Shown here: in pieces, positions 1 through 9,841 of the stretch | Layout: the number at the start of each line of letters is the position of its first letter | Numbering within the stretch: position 1 is the stretch's first letter | Assembly (NCBI GenBank): GCA_024867545.1 | Contig: JANFNE010000053.1 | Location: 372,001 to 436,000 of the forward strand | Reading direction: 5' to 3' | DNA length: 64,000 nt | From: Phytopythium helicoides | Lineage: Eukaryota > Oomycota > Peronosporomycetes > Pythiales > Pythiaceae | Notes under the pieces: model-generated | Database searches by the model: none | Told to the model about the DNA's origin: nothing | What the model saw: only the letters and a program-made list of their open reading frames with translations | Translations under genes and position numbers: made by a program

Positions 1-542
1 GGCTGGATCATGAGCCGGGAAATGCGGCCGCTTGGACTCCATCTTGCAAATTCACGACTGAGAAAGAAATGCTGAGCGTCGAGTGCTGCGGCTTGCTCAG
101 CCAGCGAATCGTTCTTCCCAAGGAGGGAACCCTCCATAACGGTCCCATCGAGCCGCTAGGATCCGGTGGAGCGACGTTGTGGAAAGAATTTAGGACTGCG
201 CGTTGGAATCCACGACGCGGCCAATGAGCCCTCGGCGAGCCTTCAATGTGCCCGAGGAAATCCAGTCGAGTAGTGTAGTGTCCGTTGAGTCGCTTAGGCA
301 GTCCTCATGACGCTCGCGTCCTCGCTGGGTTCCAGGCACTCCATGCTAATGAGGAAGCGTGTCATGCAGATACAGTACTATCGCACGCAGTTCATGCGGT
401 TATGTCGAAAGATACGACGTTGGGAACCAAGGGGTTAACCGATATATTGTGGTCGCTACACACAAGATCCTCTTCCAACTCTTTGAAAGGTCGCAGCTAA
501 GAGCTCATTAGTTTGAGACTGCGCGTCTTGAGGATTAATCCG
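1..542. other. Intergenic, no gene seen
   Basis: No reading frame here has a recognisable domain, a convincing start or support from the neighbouring families. It serves as the upstream region of the first GT61 gene. Confidence 0.5.
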
Positions 543-2096
543 ATGGGGCCGAGCGAGCAAGCAGCACCTTTGAAGGACGTCAGACAACCCTCTCCAGGTA
601 GGCATACTTGGCAAAAACTGTCCTTGGTGTGCGCGGTAGGTGGCCTTGTAGCCATCGTACTCTCGGTGTCTTCAATATTGGAAGCTTCATTAGTAAACGC
701 AGACGCGTTCCGCTTTTTAATTACCCGGGAATCTGCGAGCGAGTGCAACAAGCAAGCAGATTACGACATGATCACCGAATTGATAAAAGAGCCACAAAGC
801 TTTTGCTCAAGCCCAGACTTCTTACCTGACCCAGACCAGCTTCAGACTTCGTACACCCGCTACAACTACGGCCCCGCCAACATTAAAGCGACTATTTTCC
901 GTGGTCTTCGAATGGATTTTTCTGGAGCTAAGGCAACCCATGATATCACTACTATCGCCGAAGATGGAGGGAATCACGACCCGAGATTTACGCTCCCGAG
1001 CATCCGGATAATATGCCAGTGCGAAAAAGATTCTCCTCCCCAAGACACAGAGCACGGAGTCCCGCGCATCTGGGATAGTCTGCTGACATCCGATGAGACG
1101 AAATCAAGCTTAGCAAATACAGTCATCCGTGGTAAGTCGTACCGCGCTTGCATGCCGCCGACTCCCAGCGACACCCCAAATTACAATTTCAGTGAAGATG
1201 TCCAAGTCCTGCTCGTTGGCCGACGGGATGACCACAATCCATTTTTCCAGATCTCGCAAATTCTGAATACGTGGATCATGATGAAGGCACTGAACTGGTC
1301 TAGCCACGACACACAAATCGTCTATATCGATAAGGGAATCCCCGCACCAACAGATGAACTTCGTCATGTGCTGCTGGCACCAATGAAGCCAGCGGTATTT
1401 GCAACTGAGCTGACTGCTAAACAGAATAACCCCGAGGCAACAACAGCGATCATCGAGTTTGGTACAGCTATGGCTACCCCGTACGAGACGTCTGGCCCGA
1501 TGATGCGCCATCTAAACGACAAGGAGCCTTGCCGACGATCAAAGCTCGTGGAGGACTTTCGTGCTGCTGCAATGACTGCAATGAGTGTGCACGACGATAA
1601 GAAGAATGGAACGCACTGCTCGCTTACGATCATCTCGCGGCGCAACTACGGTGGACGCAATATCCAACGCGTATGGATCAACGAAGACGAAGCCCTCAAA
1701 CGCATGCAAACAGACTTCCGCGACAAATGCAATATCCAATCCGTCGACTTTGTCAACCTCACCATGGCTGAGCAGATGCAGACGATCGTGAATAGTGATA
1801 TTGTGATTGGCATGCACGGTGCTGGTATGGTGAACGTGTTATGGAGTCGTCCTGGTACATTGGTGGTGGAGATATTCCCAAAGCGTCGTTTTCGTTGGGG
1901 TTTCCGCAACATTTGTCAACGTGTGGGATGTGACTGGCACGAATTTCGAGGCGGCCAAGATGTAACTGGGAACGGCAAGCCGGCTCGAAGGTTTGCCGAC
2001 GCGAATTCGTTGAGCAAATCGATCCCGCCGGACGAGTGGGCGGAATTCATCAATCCTGTGATCGATGCACGATTGAAAAGTGCGGTTGGTGCCTGA
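543..2096 (+). CDS. GT61 family glycosyltransferase, copy A
   Basis: 517 residues, intronless. The frame is open from a TTG at 513, but the first ATG is 543 and is taken as the start. A short basic N-terminus is followed by one hydrophobic anchor (about residues 28-50), so a type II ER/Golgi membrane protein with a lumenal catalytic domain is inferred. Cluster-wide motifs are present: DDHNPFFQIS, YIDKGIPAP, ISRRNYGGR and the GT61/DUF563 hallmark GMHGAGMVN at about residue 423, then EIFPKRRFRWGFRN and CDWHEFRGG. GT61 enzymes include plant xylan arabinosyl/xylosyl-transferases and animal EOGT; donor and acceptor cannot be read here. The last third is nearly identical to copy B although the N-terminal halves differ. 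Confidence 0.9.
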   Translation: MGPSEQAAPLKDVRQPSPGRHTWQKLSLVCAVGGLVAIVLSVSSILEASLVNADAFRFLITRESASECNKQADYDMITELIKEPQSFCSSPDFLPDPDQLQTSYTRYNYGPANIKATIFRGLRMDFSGAKATHDITTIAEDGGNHDPRFTLPSIRIICQCEKDSPPQDTEHGVPRIWDSLLTSDETKSSLANTVIRGKSYRACMPPTPSDTPNYNFSEDVQVLLVGRRDDHNPFFQISQILNTWIMMKALNWSSHDTQIVYIDKGIPAPTDELRHVLLAPMKPAVFATELTAKQNNPEATTAIIEFGTAMATPYETSGPMMRHLNDKEPCRRSKLVEDFRAAAMTAMSVHDDKKNGTHCSLTIISRRNYGGRNIQRVWINEDEALKRMQTDFRDKCNIQSVDFVNLTMAEQMQTIVNSDIVIGMHGAGMVNVLWSRPGTLVVEIFPKRRFRWGFRNICQRVGCDWHEFRGGQDVTGNGKPARRFADANSLSKSIPPDEWAEFINPVIDARLKSAVGA

Positions 2097-2391
2097 AAAA
2101 AATCATGGCAGCACATGTAGATTGTCTGTTGTCTGACATTGACGAATATCTCTTTGCCATTGGAGTGAAATGATTGCTTGTTGCAATGGGGAGCTGGAGG
2201 CAACTGCTTCGTACATGATGTGTCATGGCGCTGCACATCTCGGTCTCCACGTCACTGGTCCACCGTAACGCACCAGCATTCCCATCATGGAATGTTTGCT
2301 CGTCATTGTCCAAGAAACTGCGACCGTAGCTCCTCGTTCCGCACCACTTGTGCTTCCTCTCCCTGCTCGCAAGGCGCCTCCCGAGCTCTCA

Positions 2392-3867
2392 ATGCGGCGC
2401 TCGCTGGCTCTGCTAGCGCTCGTGGTGGCCCCAGTGGCCTCGATTTCGATCGATCAGTCGCCGCTGGCGCCTCCGGACGACATTCTGGGCGAGCACCAGG
2501 AGCTGCAGCAGTCCTGGACCGTGTCGGACGTCGGTCCGCTGCGCGATTTGCGGCTTCTGCGTGTCCCTGGGGCGGTTTACATCGATCTGCAGCCGGAGAA
2601 CAGCGGGGGACAAGGCGATGCAAGTGGCAGCGGCCTTGACTCGCTGGCTGGCAGCTCGACTGGAAGTTACGACGTCATCGAGTTCTCGTCCAGTGTTGAT
2701 GGCTCAAATGCCACGGACGTCGACGTTTCGAGTCAAGAATCTGGCGACGGAGAGCGCGTTGTGGCGCGTATCGTCGTGACCGGCAGCTCGGCCGAGCTGC
2801 TCGAGGACGTGGATGTGTTCGCGCACGAGGACGCCGGCGTGGCGCTGACGCTCAGCGTGAACGGCAAGCACAGCGACGGCCACCTGCTCACGCAGATCTT
2901 CGTGAGTGACTACCGCGCGCTCGAGGGACTGCACGTCGAGTCGACCTCGTCTTCGCCCGTCACGGTCGTGGTAGGACAGGGCGTCATGCCTGCGGGGTTC
3001 GGACTTAAGCCCATCTCGGTCAAGGCCTCGAGCTCGGGCGACGCCTCGCTCTTCCTGGACGATGACCAGGGCGTGGGGATCAGCGCACTCGACGTGAGCG
3101 CCACCTTCAGTGCTGCAGTTCAAGTCGTGGCCCGAGGACCGCTGGACGTCGCGACGGCGGTGGACCTTGCGAGCTTCGGAAGCGGCGACATCGCTGTTGT
3201 CGCCGACTCGGTCAACTCGAAGCGTGTCGTCACGACTGTCGGCGGTTCAGGCAGCCTCTTTGTTCAGACGAGTGCCAACAGCAGCGGCATTGAGACGGAG
3301 CGTATTTCGACGCGTGTGGCTGGTTCCGGATCGGTGACGCTCTCCAAATCGGGCCATTGCCAGCACCAAGACATTGTTCTGCTCGGTTCGGGCGACGTGG
3401 AGGCTGGTTCGGTGCTCTGTGACCGCACGGACGTTATGCTCATCGGCTCGGGGAGTGTTGTTGTGCAGACAAGCGGCGAGCTCCATGCAACTATGTTCGC
3501 GTCGGGCCGAGTTTCGTACGTCGGCCATCGTCCTTCATCGATCGTTGAGCGTGGATTCTTCTTTGGTCACCCCAAGGTGGAGCGCGCTTCTGATGATGAA
3601 AAAGACTCATACCACACGTACGAGGTGCACCCGAAGCCATCGTCTCGCGAAGCTGCTCTTGTTGACGACGGGTCAGGGTTTGTCGGCAGTTCGATCGTGG
3701 CTCTTTCGGCGTTTTCTGGCCCAGAGGGAAGGGGCAGTGTTGTGACTGGACTCGTTGTGGTGGCTATGTGTGGTGCTGTTGTTGCATCGACTCTCGCTGT
3801 CGGCCTGGTTGCGCACTTGGTGTGGCGCCGGCGTCAACGCCGCCACCGCTACACGCGGCTCGTATAA
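2392..3867 (+). CDS. Secreted, membrane-anchored GIN/DUF2807-like repeat protein
   Basis: 491 residues from the ATG at 2392. An in-frame ATG at 2287 would add 35 non-hydrophobic residues, whereas 2392 starts directly with a signal peptide (MRRSLALLALVVAPVAS). The middle, about residues 200-400, carries repeated Gly-Ser-Gly turns every 20-25 residues (FGSGDIAV, GGSGSLFV, AGSGSVTL, LGSGDVEA, IGSGSVVV). This is the pattern of the bacterial adhesin-head GIN domain (DUF2807), a stacked beta structure. A C-terminal hydrophobic segment (about 458-480) is followed by a basic tail (RRRQRRHRYTRLV), so a cell-surface single-pass protein is inferred. No enzyme motif is seen. It lies between two GT61 genes and has no intron. 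Confidence 0.75.
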   Translation: MRRSLALLALVVAPVASISIDQSPLAPPDDILGEHQELQQSWTVSDVGPLRDLRLLRVPGAVYIDLQPENSGGQGDASGSGLDSLAGSSTGSYDVIEFSSSVDGSNATDVDVSSQESGDGERVVARIVVTGSSAELLEDVDVFAHEDAGVALTLSVNGKHSDGHLLTQIFVSDYRALEGLHVESTSSSPVTVVVGQGVMPAGFGLKPISVKASSSGDASLFLDDDQGVGISALDVSATFSAAVQVVARGPLDVATAVDLASFGSGDIAVVADSVNSKRVVTTVGGSGSLFVQTSANSSGIETERISTRVAGSGSVTLSKSGHCQHQDIVLLGSGDVEAGSVLCDRTDVMLIGSGSVVVQTSGELHATMFASGRVSYVGHRPSSIVERGFFFGHPKVERASDDEKDSYHTYEVHPKPSSREAALVDDGSGFVGSSIVALSAFSGPEGRGSVVTGLVVVAMCGAVVASTLAVGLVAHLVWRRRQRRHRYTRLV

Positions 3868-4163
3868 GGACGAGCAGTTTCAGACCAATTCCATCTAATG
3901 ATACGATTTGTCTGATCGGAGCTTTTGTTGCGTGTCTCAATGTCTCAATGTGGATGACGAAGGATCTCATGCTGGTATAGTGCTCGCGCAGACTGTCAAC
4001 GATGAAAATACTCGGAGACGGGCTGTGACAATCAAGGCAATCTTGGCCAGCACAATGACCAGAATGATTAAGAGCTTTCAGAAGGCTCCTCTGTCTAGGC
4101 GTTGAAACCTGTGAGGTGCTCACTCCTCAACTTACCCGAACACCGCCAGGCGTCAACAGCACA

Positions 4164-6129
4164 ATGGCTTTACCGAGAAGGCTCAAGCGGGAAAAGGCGA
4201 TCCGTGCCCATCTTGAATTTCGCAGGCAAATGCGATTGGTGCTGCTGCTAGTTCGTGCTGACTACTGGAAGCTGTATCGCAGTTGCTTACTCTGCTACTA
4301 CTCTGCTAGCAAGCTCAGTAGCGAATACATCGAGAACAGGATCACTACGACTTTATCGGCAAAACCCTTTGACAGCAAATGCTGATCGCATTATCGCGGA
4401 AGACTCCTCCAGTCTATCGCTTCAAATCAACAAATCTGCGGGAGACTTGTCGATAGACGTTGTCGACGCTTCAAAGTCGAAGCTAGAGCCTGTTCCTGAC
4501 ATTGAGGAGCAAATTAAGGAGACAGGATTGCCAACGACGCAACCTACAGCGACGTTAGAGACTACTGACGCGAACGACACTCTGGCAACTCCAAACTCAA
4601 CAATATTGAACCCACACGTTGTCGATGCTAATTTGACAGAAAATGGTCCTGCTCAATCGTTTACACTTCAAACCTTGGGCACCAAAATGCCGTTAACTAC
4701 TCCAGCCTCTACAACCACGATTCTCCCCATTGTTGCTGAAGTAAAAAAAGCCGAAGCAATCGCTCCAGTATCCCTGGCTTCGGAAGGGTGCTTCAGCAGT
4801 GCTGACTATGGTGTCGTTGATGAGCTTCGCTCATCGTTCGAAACATTTTGCTCTCCACCAAATGCTGAGAATTCGGCAAGTGCATTTCAGTCTTCATACA
4901 CAGCTTATCGCTCTGCCCGGGCTAACATTGTCGCAGCTGTATTTCAAGGACTACGAATCGATATGTCAAAGGCCGAGGTGGCTCATGATATTACTACTCT
5001 TGCAGAAGATGGCGGTCAGCATGATCCCCGGTACAGAGTTGGGAGCGTCCGCCGATTATGCAAGTGTGAAGGCGCAACTGCACGGCAGAACTGGGCTCTT
5101 GAGGACACGCAAGTATGGAGATCTCATCTTGCTGACGATAATCAATGGAGTACAAGATCGTATCGCCTACCAAGCGAGTCAGCGAGAGCATTTCACGCGT
5201 GTGGTGAGCCAGGAGAGTTTGACGCACCAACCTATTCTGTCAACAATTCGGTACATGTACTGATGGTCACGCGTAAAGACGATCACAACCCATTCTTTCA
5301 GATTTCTCAAACTTTCAACACTTGGGTTATGATGAAGGCTCTCGACTGGTCGAACCTTGATGCACAAATTGTGTATCTTGACAAGGGTATTCCATCACCT
5401 GTTGACCAGCTCCGCTGGAAGATGCTCGCTCCTCAACTAGAACCATTGTATGCACATGACCTCTCGCATCATCCTGACACAAACCCTGGGATTGTCGAGT
5501 TTGGCACAGCTCTATTATCTCCATTTGAAGCAATCGGGCCAATAATGCGGCACCTAGACGATTATGAGCCGTGTGGGCGATCACAGCTACTACAAGATTT
5601 CCGGTCCACAGCATTAGCTACAATGGGAGTCCATGATTACAAGGAGACAGCAAACTGTGTAATGACTGTCATCTCGCGGCGCAACTACGGTGGACGCAAA
5701 ATCCAACGCGTATGGATCAACGAAGACGAAGCCCTCAAACGCATGCAAGCTGACTTTGGCGACAAATGCAACATCCAATCCGTCGACTTTGTCAACCTCA
5801 CCATGACCGAGCAGATGCAGACGATCGTGGATAGCGATATTGTGATTGGTATGCACGGTGCTGGTATGGTGAACGTGTTGTGGAGTCGTCCTGGTACATT
5901 GGTGGTGGAGATATTCCCAAAGCGTCGTTTTCGTTGGGGTTTCCGCAACATTTGTCAGCGTGTGGGGTGTGACTGGCACGAGTTTCGCGGGGGAAGAGAC
6001 ACGGTGAGCAGGAAGCCTGGTGCTCCCTACGGATGGGGCGATCCAAACGCGATGGATAAGGTAGTCCCACCGGACGAGTGGGCTGCCTTTGCCAACCCGC
6101 TGATAGAGAAGGCAATTAATGTAGACTAG
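4164..6129 (+). CDS. GT61 family glycosyltransferase, copy B (5' frame break)
   Basis: The catalytic frame is open from a GTG at 4255 to the TAG at 6127-6129, but it has no suitable ATG near the start. An ATG at 4164 in another frame gives a basic N-terminus and the first part of a hydrophobic anchor (MALPRRLKREKA..., RLVLLLV). That frame continues into the 4255 frame only if one base near 4240-4260 is extra. I therefore read it as one gene with a single-base break, either a sequencing error or a real mutation. The stem (about residues 40-180) is Thr/Ser/Ala-rich. The core keeps DDHNPFFQIS, YLDKGIPSP, ISRRNYGGR and GMHGAGMVN. From 5671 to 5993 it is almost identical to copy A. Confidence 0.8.
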
Positions 6130-6314
6130 CTATATGAGAATGGATTCCCATCCCATGTGGTGTCTTTCGCGACACCACTGACGATTATTTCTCGAGAAGC
6201 CTAGTACATTGTAGTGGGTTTTCCCGGAAATCCCAAAAACCCCAGCTCCCGAAGGATCTGACCCATGAGCCTATGTCTTCAGTGGTTTTGCTAAAGCATT
6301 GCTAGCCTCACGAA

Positions 6315-6500
6315 AGCATGATCACCACCCGTTTTTCCAGATTTCCCAAGCACTTAACACTTGGATCGTGATGAAGGTAGCGGGGTGGTCCTGTTTGGAT
6401 ACACATCTTGTGTATCTGAACTAAGCCGTTCCGGCGGCGACTGACGACTTGCGCTACCGTCTCCTTGCACCAAATCGTGTCGCGATCTCAGGAGCCTATT
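6315..6500 (+). pseudogene. GT61 fragment (relic)
   Basis: Translation gives a mutated version of the conserved GT61 block: HPFFQISQALNTWIVMK, then LDTHLVYLN, a stop codon, and LRYRLLAPNR. This matches the DDHNPFFQIS to LLAP segment of the neighbouring genes. No catalytic C-terminus follows. It shows that a further tandem copy decayed between copies B and C. Confidence 0.8.
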
Positions 6501-6759
6501 TGCTAACTCAAAGAGAATCCCCAAAGCTCACGCCCGCAGACTTTGGTCACCAACACTGCGTCCAAGCAATCGACCTGCGTGCAAGTGTAGCCATCCCAAG
6601 TGTAGCCATGTATACCGGTAGTCGGTCTGATTTCTGCGACAGAACCTTCTGGGACCGGTATCCGTCGGTAAAATCAGGATCGCCATGTAGCGATCCTCAA
6701 GCGCCGCCAGGAAGATCTCGGCAGTCATTGGCAAAGGCGCGGGGCGCTCGGAGGTCGCG

Positions 6760-7543
6760 ATGGGCTGCTGCGGGTCCAAGGAGGAGGATCGCTTCGACCA
6801 GGAGGCGCTGCTGCCCAAGAAGAGCAAGGAAGTGTGCGTTCTGGGCGTCTGGGGAGCTGCTCGAATAAGAGACAGGCCTGACCGTAGCTCCTGGCGCAGG
6901 GTCGACCGCTTCGAGGCCAAGAAGGCGAGCGTGGGCGGATACAAGGCGCCGACGGCCACTGCCAACGGCAAGAAGTCGGATGAGAGCAAGTCCGTGGTGC
7001 CCGTGGTGCTGGCGGAGCCCAGCAGGCCCAAGAACTCGCCAGATCTGCTGGGCGTGAACCCGGCCTCGATCGTCGAGAATTCGTCGCCGTCGGCCGTCAA
7101 GCCGCTCAATTCCCCGGCGCTCAAGCCTGCGTCGCCCCCCAAGGCCGCGCAGCCGTCTCCGGTGAAGGCCAAGGCTGCGAGTCCCAAGCCCAAGCCGTCG
7201 AGCCCCAAGCCGCTGGTGGAGGCCGAGAGCAAGGCGCCGACGCCGCCCAAGCCGCGGTCGGCGGCCTCGTCGCCCAGTGCCGACGCGCCGCTGGTCGTGT
7301 CGGCGTTCACGCTGGGCGAGAGCGCCGAGGTGGACGACGGCGAGAACGAGGACAACGACGACGAGCAGGAGCAGGAGAGCGAGGAGACGCAGACGCACGC
7401 GGCCGCGGCGCCCAAGAAGGCCGGCAAGAGCAAGTCGAAGCGGAAGAAGAAGGTGCGTGGGGTGGTTCGTTCTGGTGGTGGAGGGCTGCGACTCTCTCGC
7501 TCACTTTTCAATGACGGAAACGCAACAGAAGGGCAAGAAGTAG
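6760..7543 (+). CDS. Predicted N-myristoylated/palmitoylated, Pro/Ser/Lys-rich protein
   Basis: Three exons: 6760-6833, 6900-7452 and 7529-7543. The introns are 6834-6899 (GTGCGT...CGCAG) and 7453-7528 (GTGCGT...CAACAG). Joining them keeps the frame and gives 213 residues. The start MGCCGSKEE fits an N-myristoylation signal at Gly2 with palmitoylatable Cys3 and Cys4. The middle is low-complexity Ala/Pro/Ser/Lys with several SPKP-type repeats, then an acidic run (about 7335-7390), and the C-terminus is polybasic. A peripheral membrane protein tethered by lipid and positive charge is inferred. The N-terminus loosely recalls LAMTOR1 proteins, but nothing else supports that identity, so the function is unknown. 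Confidence 0.7.
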
Positions 7544-7871
7544 GCGACGCGGCAGCGAGCTCCAAAGCTATCTCAGCAGACCGCATCGAGCGCCAGGGCG
7601 TTGCCTGGCCGGTCGGTTTTGAACGTGTTTTCCCCCCTCAACATGGCTATCTTTATCATCTTCACCATCAATGGAGCAGATCCTGTGCTGCAGCGTGGAT
7701 GTCGTGTATATCGGTCGGTCCGTTTGTCCAGTCCAATGTCGCGTGACGCCTCATCCCGTCCTATCCTGGCTCCATACCACCATGCATCATATCTGTCGCC
7801 AGTGCACCTGGAATAGCCTGAGTGCGTCGAGAGCGCACCCATTCGAACAGCTCAGTCTCACTTCGGCCGCC

Positions 7872-9567
7872 ATGGCCTCTCGCCGCGCCAACGCCGACGT
7901 CGCGCCGCGCTCGGCGGCCTTCTCGAGCGTCCCGCGCAAGGCCCGACGCGGCGGCGGTCCAGCTGTCGCCGCTGGTGGTTTTGTTCCTGGTCGCGAGCTG
8001 CAGCGGGGCGATCTACACGCTGCTGGGGCTGCTGCGCTTCTCCTCCAGCCAGGATGGAGGCGTCGGGGCCGCCAACGAGGTGTTCAGCCGGGTGGAGGAG
8101 CGCCAGGAGCAGCCAGACGCGCCGACGGCGGGCTTTCGCAGTCGGGAGATCGCCCAGAACTCCATCCCAAAGCCCGAGAGAGAGCGGCCGATGATGAAGG
8201 AGAACTGCTACGCCGGACGCGACTACGGCGTGCTAGACGACCTGAGGGCCACGGCGACCACGCGGTGCTCGCTCCCAGGCTCCGAGCCTGCAAATCCCGA
8301 GCTGTCGACGTCCTACACGTTCATGAAGGCCAACGCAGCCGGGCTCCAGGGAACGGTGTTCAATGGACTGCGACTCGACCTCACGAGCGCAAAGGTGGCC
8401 AAGGACATTCGCGATCTCTCGCAGGACGGAGGCAATCACGACCCAAGGTACACGTACCCGAGCGTGCGGCCTTACTGCGGCTGCAGCGCGGACGCTCCGG
8501 TCCAAGACACCAACCACGGAGCTCCACGAGTCTGGAACTCGCTGTTGGCCAAGGAACCAGCCCAGCCTCGCCCACGAATCCGCTCGTCGTGGGGCAAGCC
8601 CAGCAGCGACCCGCAGTACCTCGTGTGCGACAGCGGTACCAGGTCCAAGGTGCCAGAGGCGACCTACACGTTCGAGTCCGGGGTCAACGTGGTGCTGCTG
8701 GCCCGCAAAGACGACCACAACCCGTTTTTCCAGGTGTCGACGGCCATGAATGCGTGGATCATGATGCAGGCGCTCAATTGGTCGGCCGACAGCACGCAGC
8801 TGCTGTATCTAGACAAGGGCATCGCTTCACCTGTCGAGGAGCTCCAACACCGCTTGATCGCCCCCAGTCGACCGATGCTCAAGGTGGAGAATCTGCTCTC
8901 GCAGAACAGGAAGGTCCTGCACTTTGACTCGGTGTTGTTATCGCCCTACGAGTGCACTGGCCCCATCATGAAGCACCTGGACGATGCCGAACCGTGTCGA
9001 GGCTCGCAGCTTGTCAAAGACTTTCGTGCAGCCTCGCTGGAGGCGATGGGCGTCATTGACGTCGAGAAGACGGACCAGTCGTGCATTGTTACGATAATTT
9101 CCCGTCGCGACTACGGGGGACGTAAGGTGCAGCGCGTCTGGACGAATGAGGACGAGGTGCTGGAGCGCATGCGCGCCGACTACGGCGACCGGTGCGAGTT
9201 CCGCTCGATCGATTTCGTGGACCTGAGCATGTCGGAGCAAATGCGACTCATGCTGTCGAGCGACGCGGTCATCGGCATGCATGGTGCTGGCATGGTGAAC
9301 GTCCTGTGGACGCGGCCAAAGACACTCGTGCTCGAGATTTTCCCCAAGCAAAAGCGCCGCTGGGGCTACCGCAACATTTGCCAGCACATCGCATGCGACT
9401 GGCACGACTTTCGAGGCGGGAAAGATGTTCTTCCGATGAAAAATGGTGCTCGTGCACGCTTTGTGTCGGATCCGAACATGTACGACAAGCAGGTCCCTCC
9501 TGACGAGTGGGCTAAGTTTGCGTACCCGCTGCTGGACGAGATGCTCGCTCGGCGAGCAGCAGCGTAG
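7872..9567 (+). CDS. GT61 family glycosyltransferase, copy C (5' frame break)
   Basis: The catalytic frame runs from a GTG at 7822 to 9567 with no ATG before the stem. The only good start is GCCGCCATGG at 7872, one frame away, beginning MASRRANADVAPRS. Removing one base between about 7930 and 7990 joins it to the hydrophobic anchor (LSPLVVLFLVASCSG), giving about 565 residues. The domain motifs are intact: DDHNPFFQVS, YLDKGIASP, ISRRDYGGR, GMHGAGMVN and CDWHDFRGG. A TCTCACTTC motif resembling the oomycete initiator lies about 15 bp before the ATG. Coding GC is higher than in copies A and B. Either a base error or a real N-terminal mutation is possible. Confidence 0.8.
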
Positions 9568-9841
9568 ATCAAGTAGATACAATGAGAGGAATAGGAGGAG
9601 AGGAGGTGGTATGATCCTCATGTAAACTAAAAGCTTCATGTGGAACGGAACGCGGGCATGATCTCGCTGAAGAGCGTTATCCTTCGCGATGCATTCCGCC
9701 GGAATTTCCGGCGCCACTCAACACGTCGCGAGAGTTGCACCACACGAACCACGAGCCTTGATGGGTGGCGGAGGCCAATCACACTCGACCGCATGTCTGC
9801 CGTAATCTTCATCACGCCACTGACTGCCGTAACTCCCGCAC

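Noticed and set aside
285..500. 71-codon + strand frame at the window start
   Set aside because: No domain, no composition signal, and nothing similar among neighbours.
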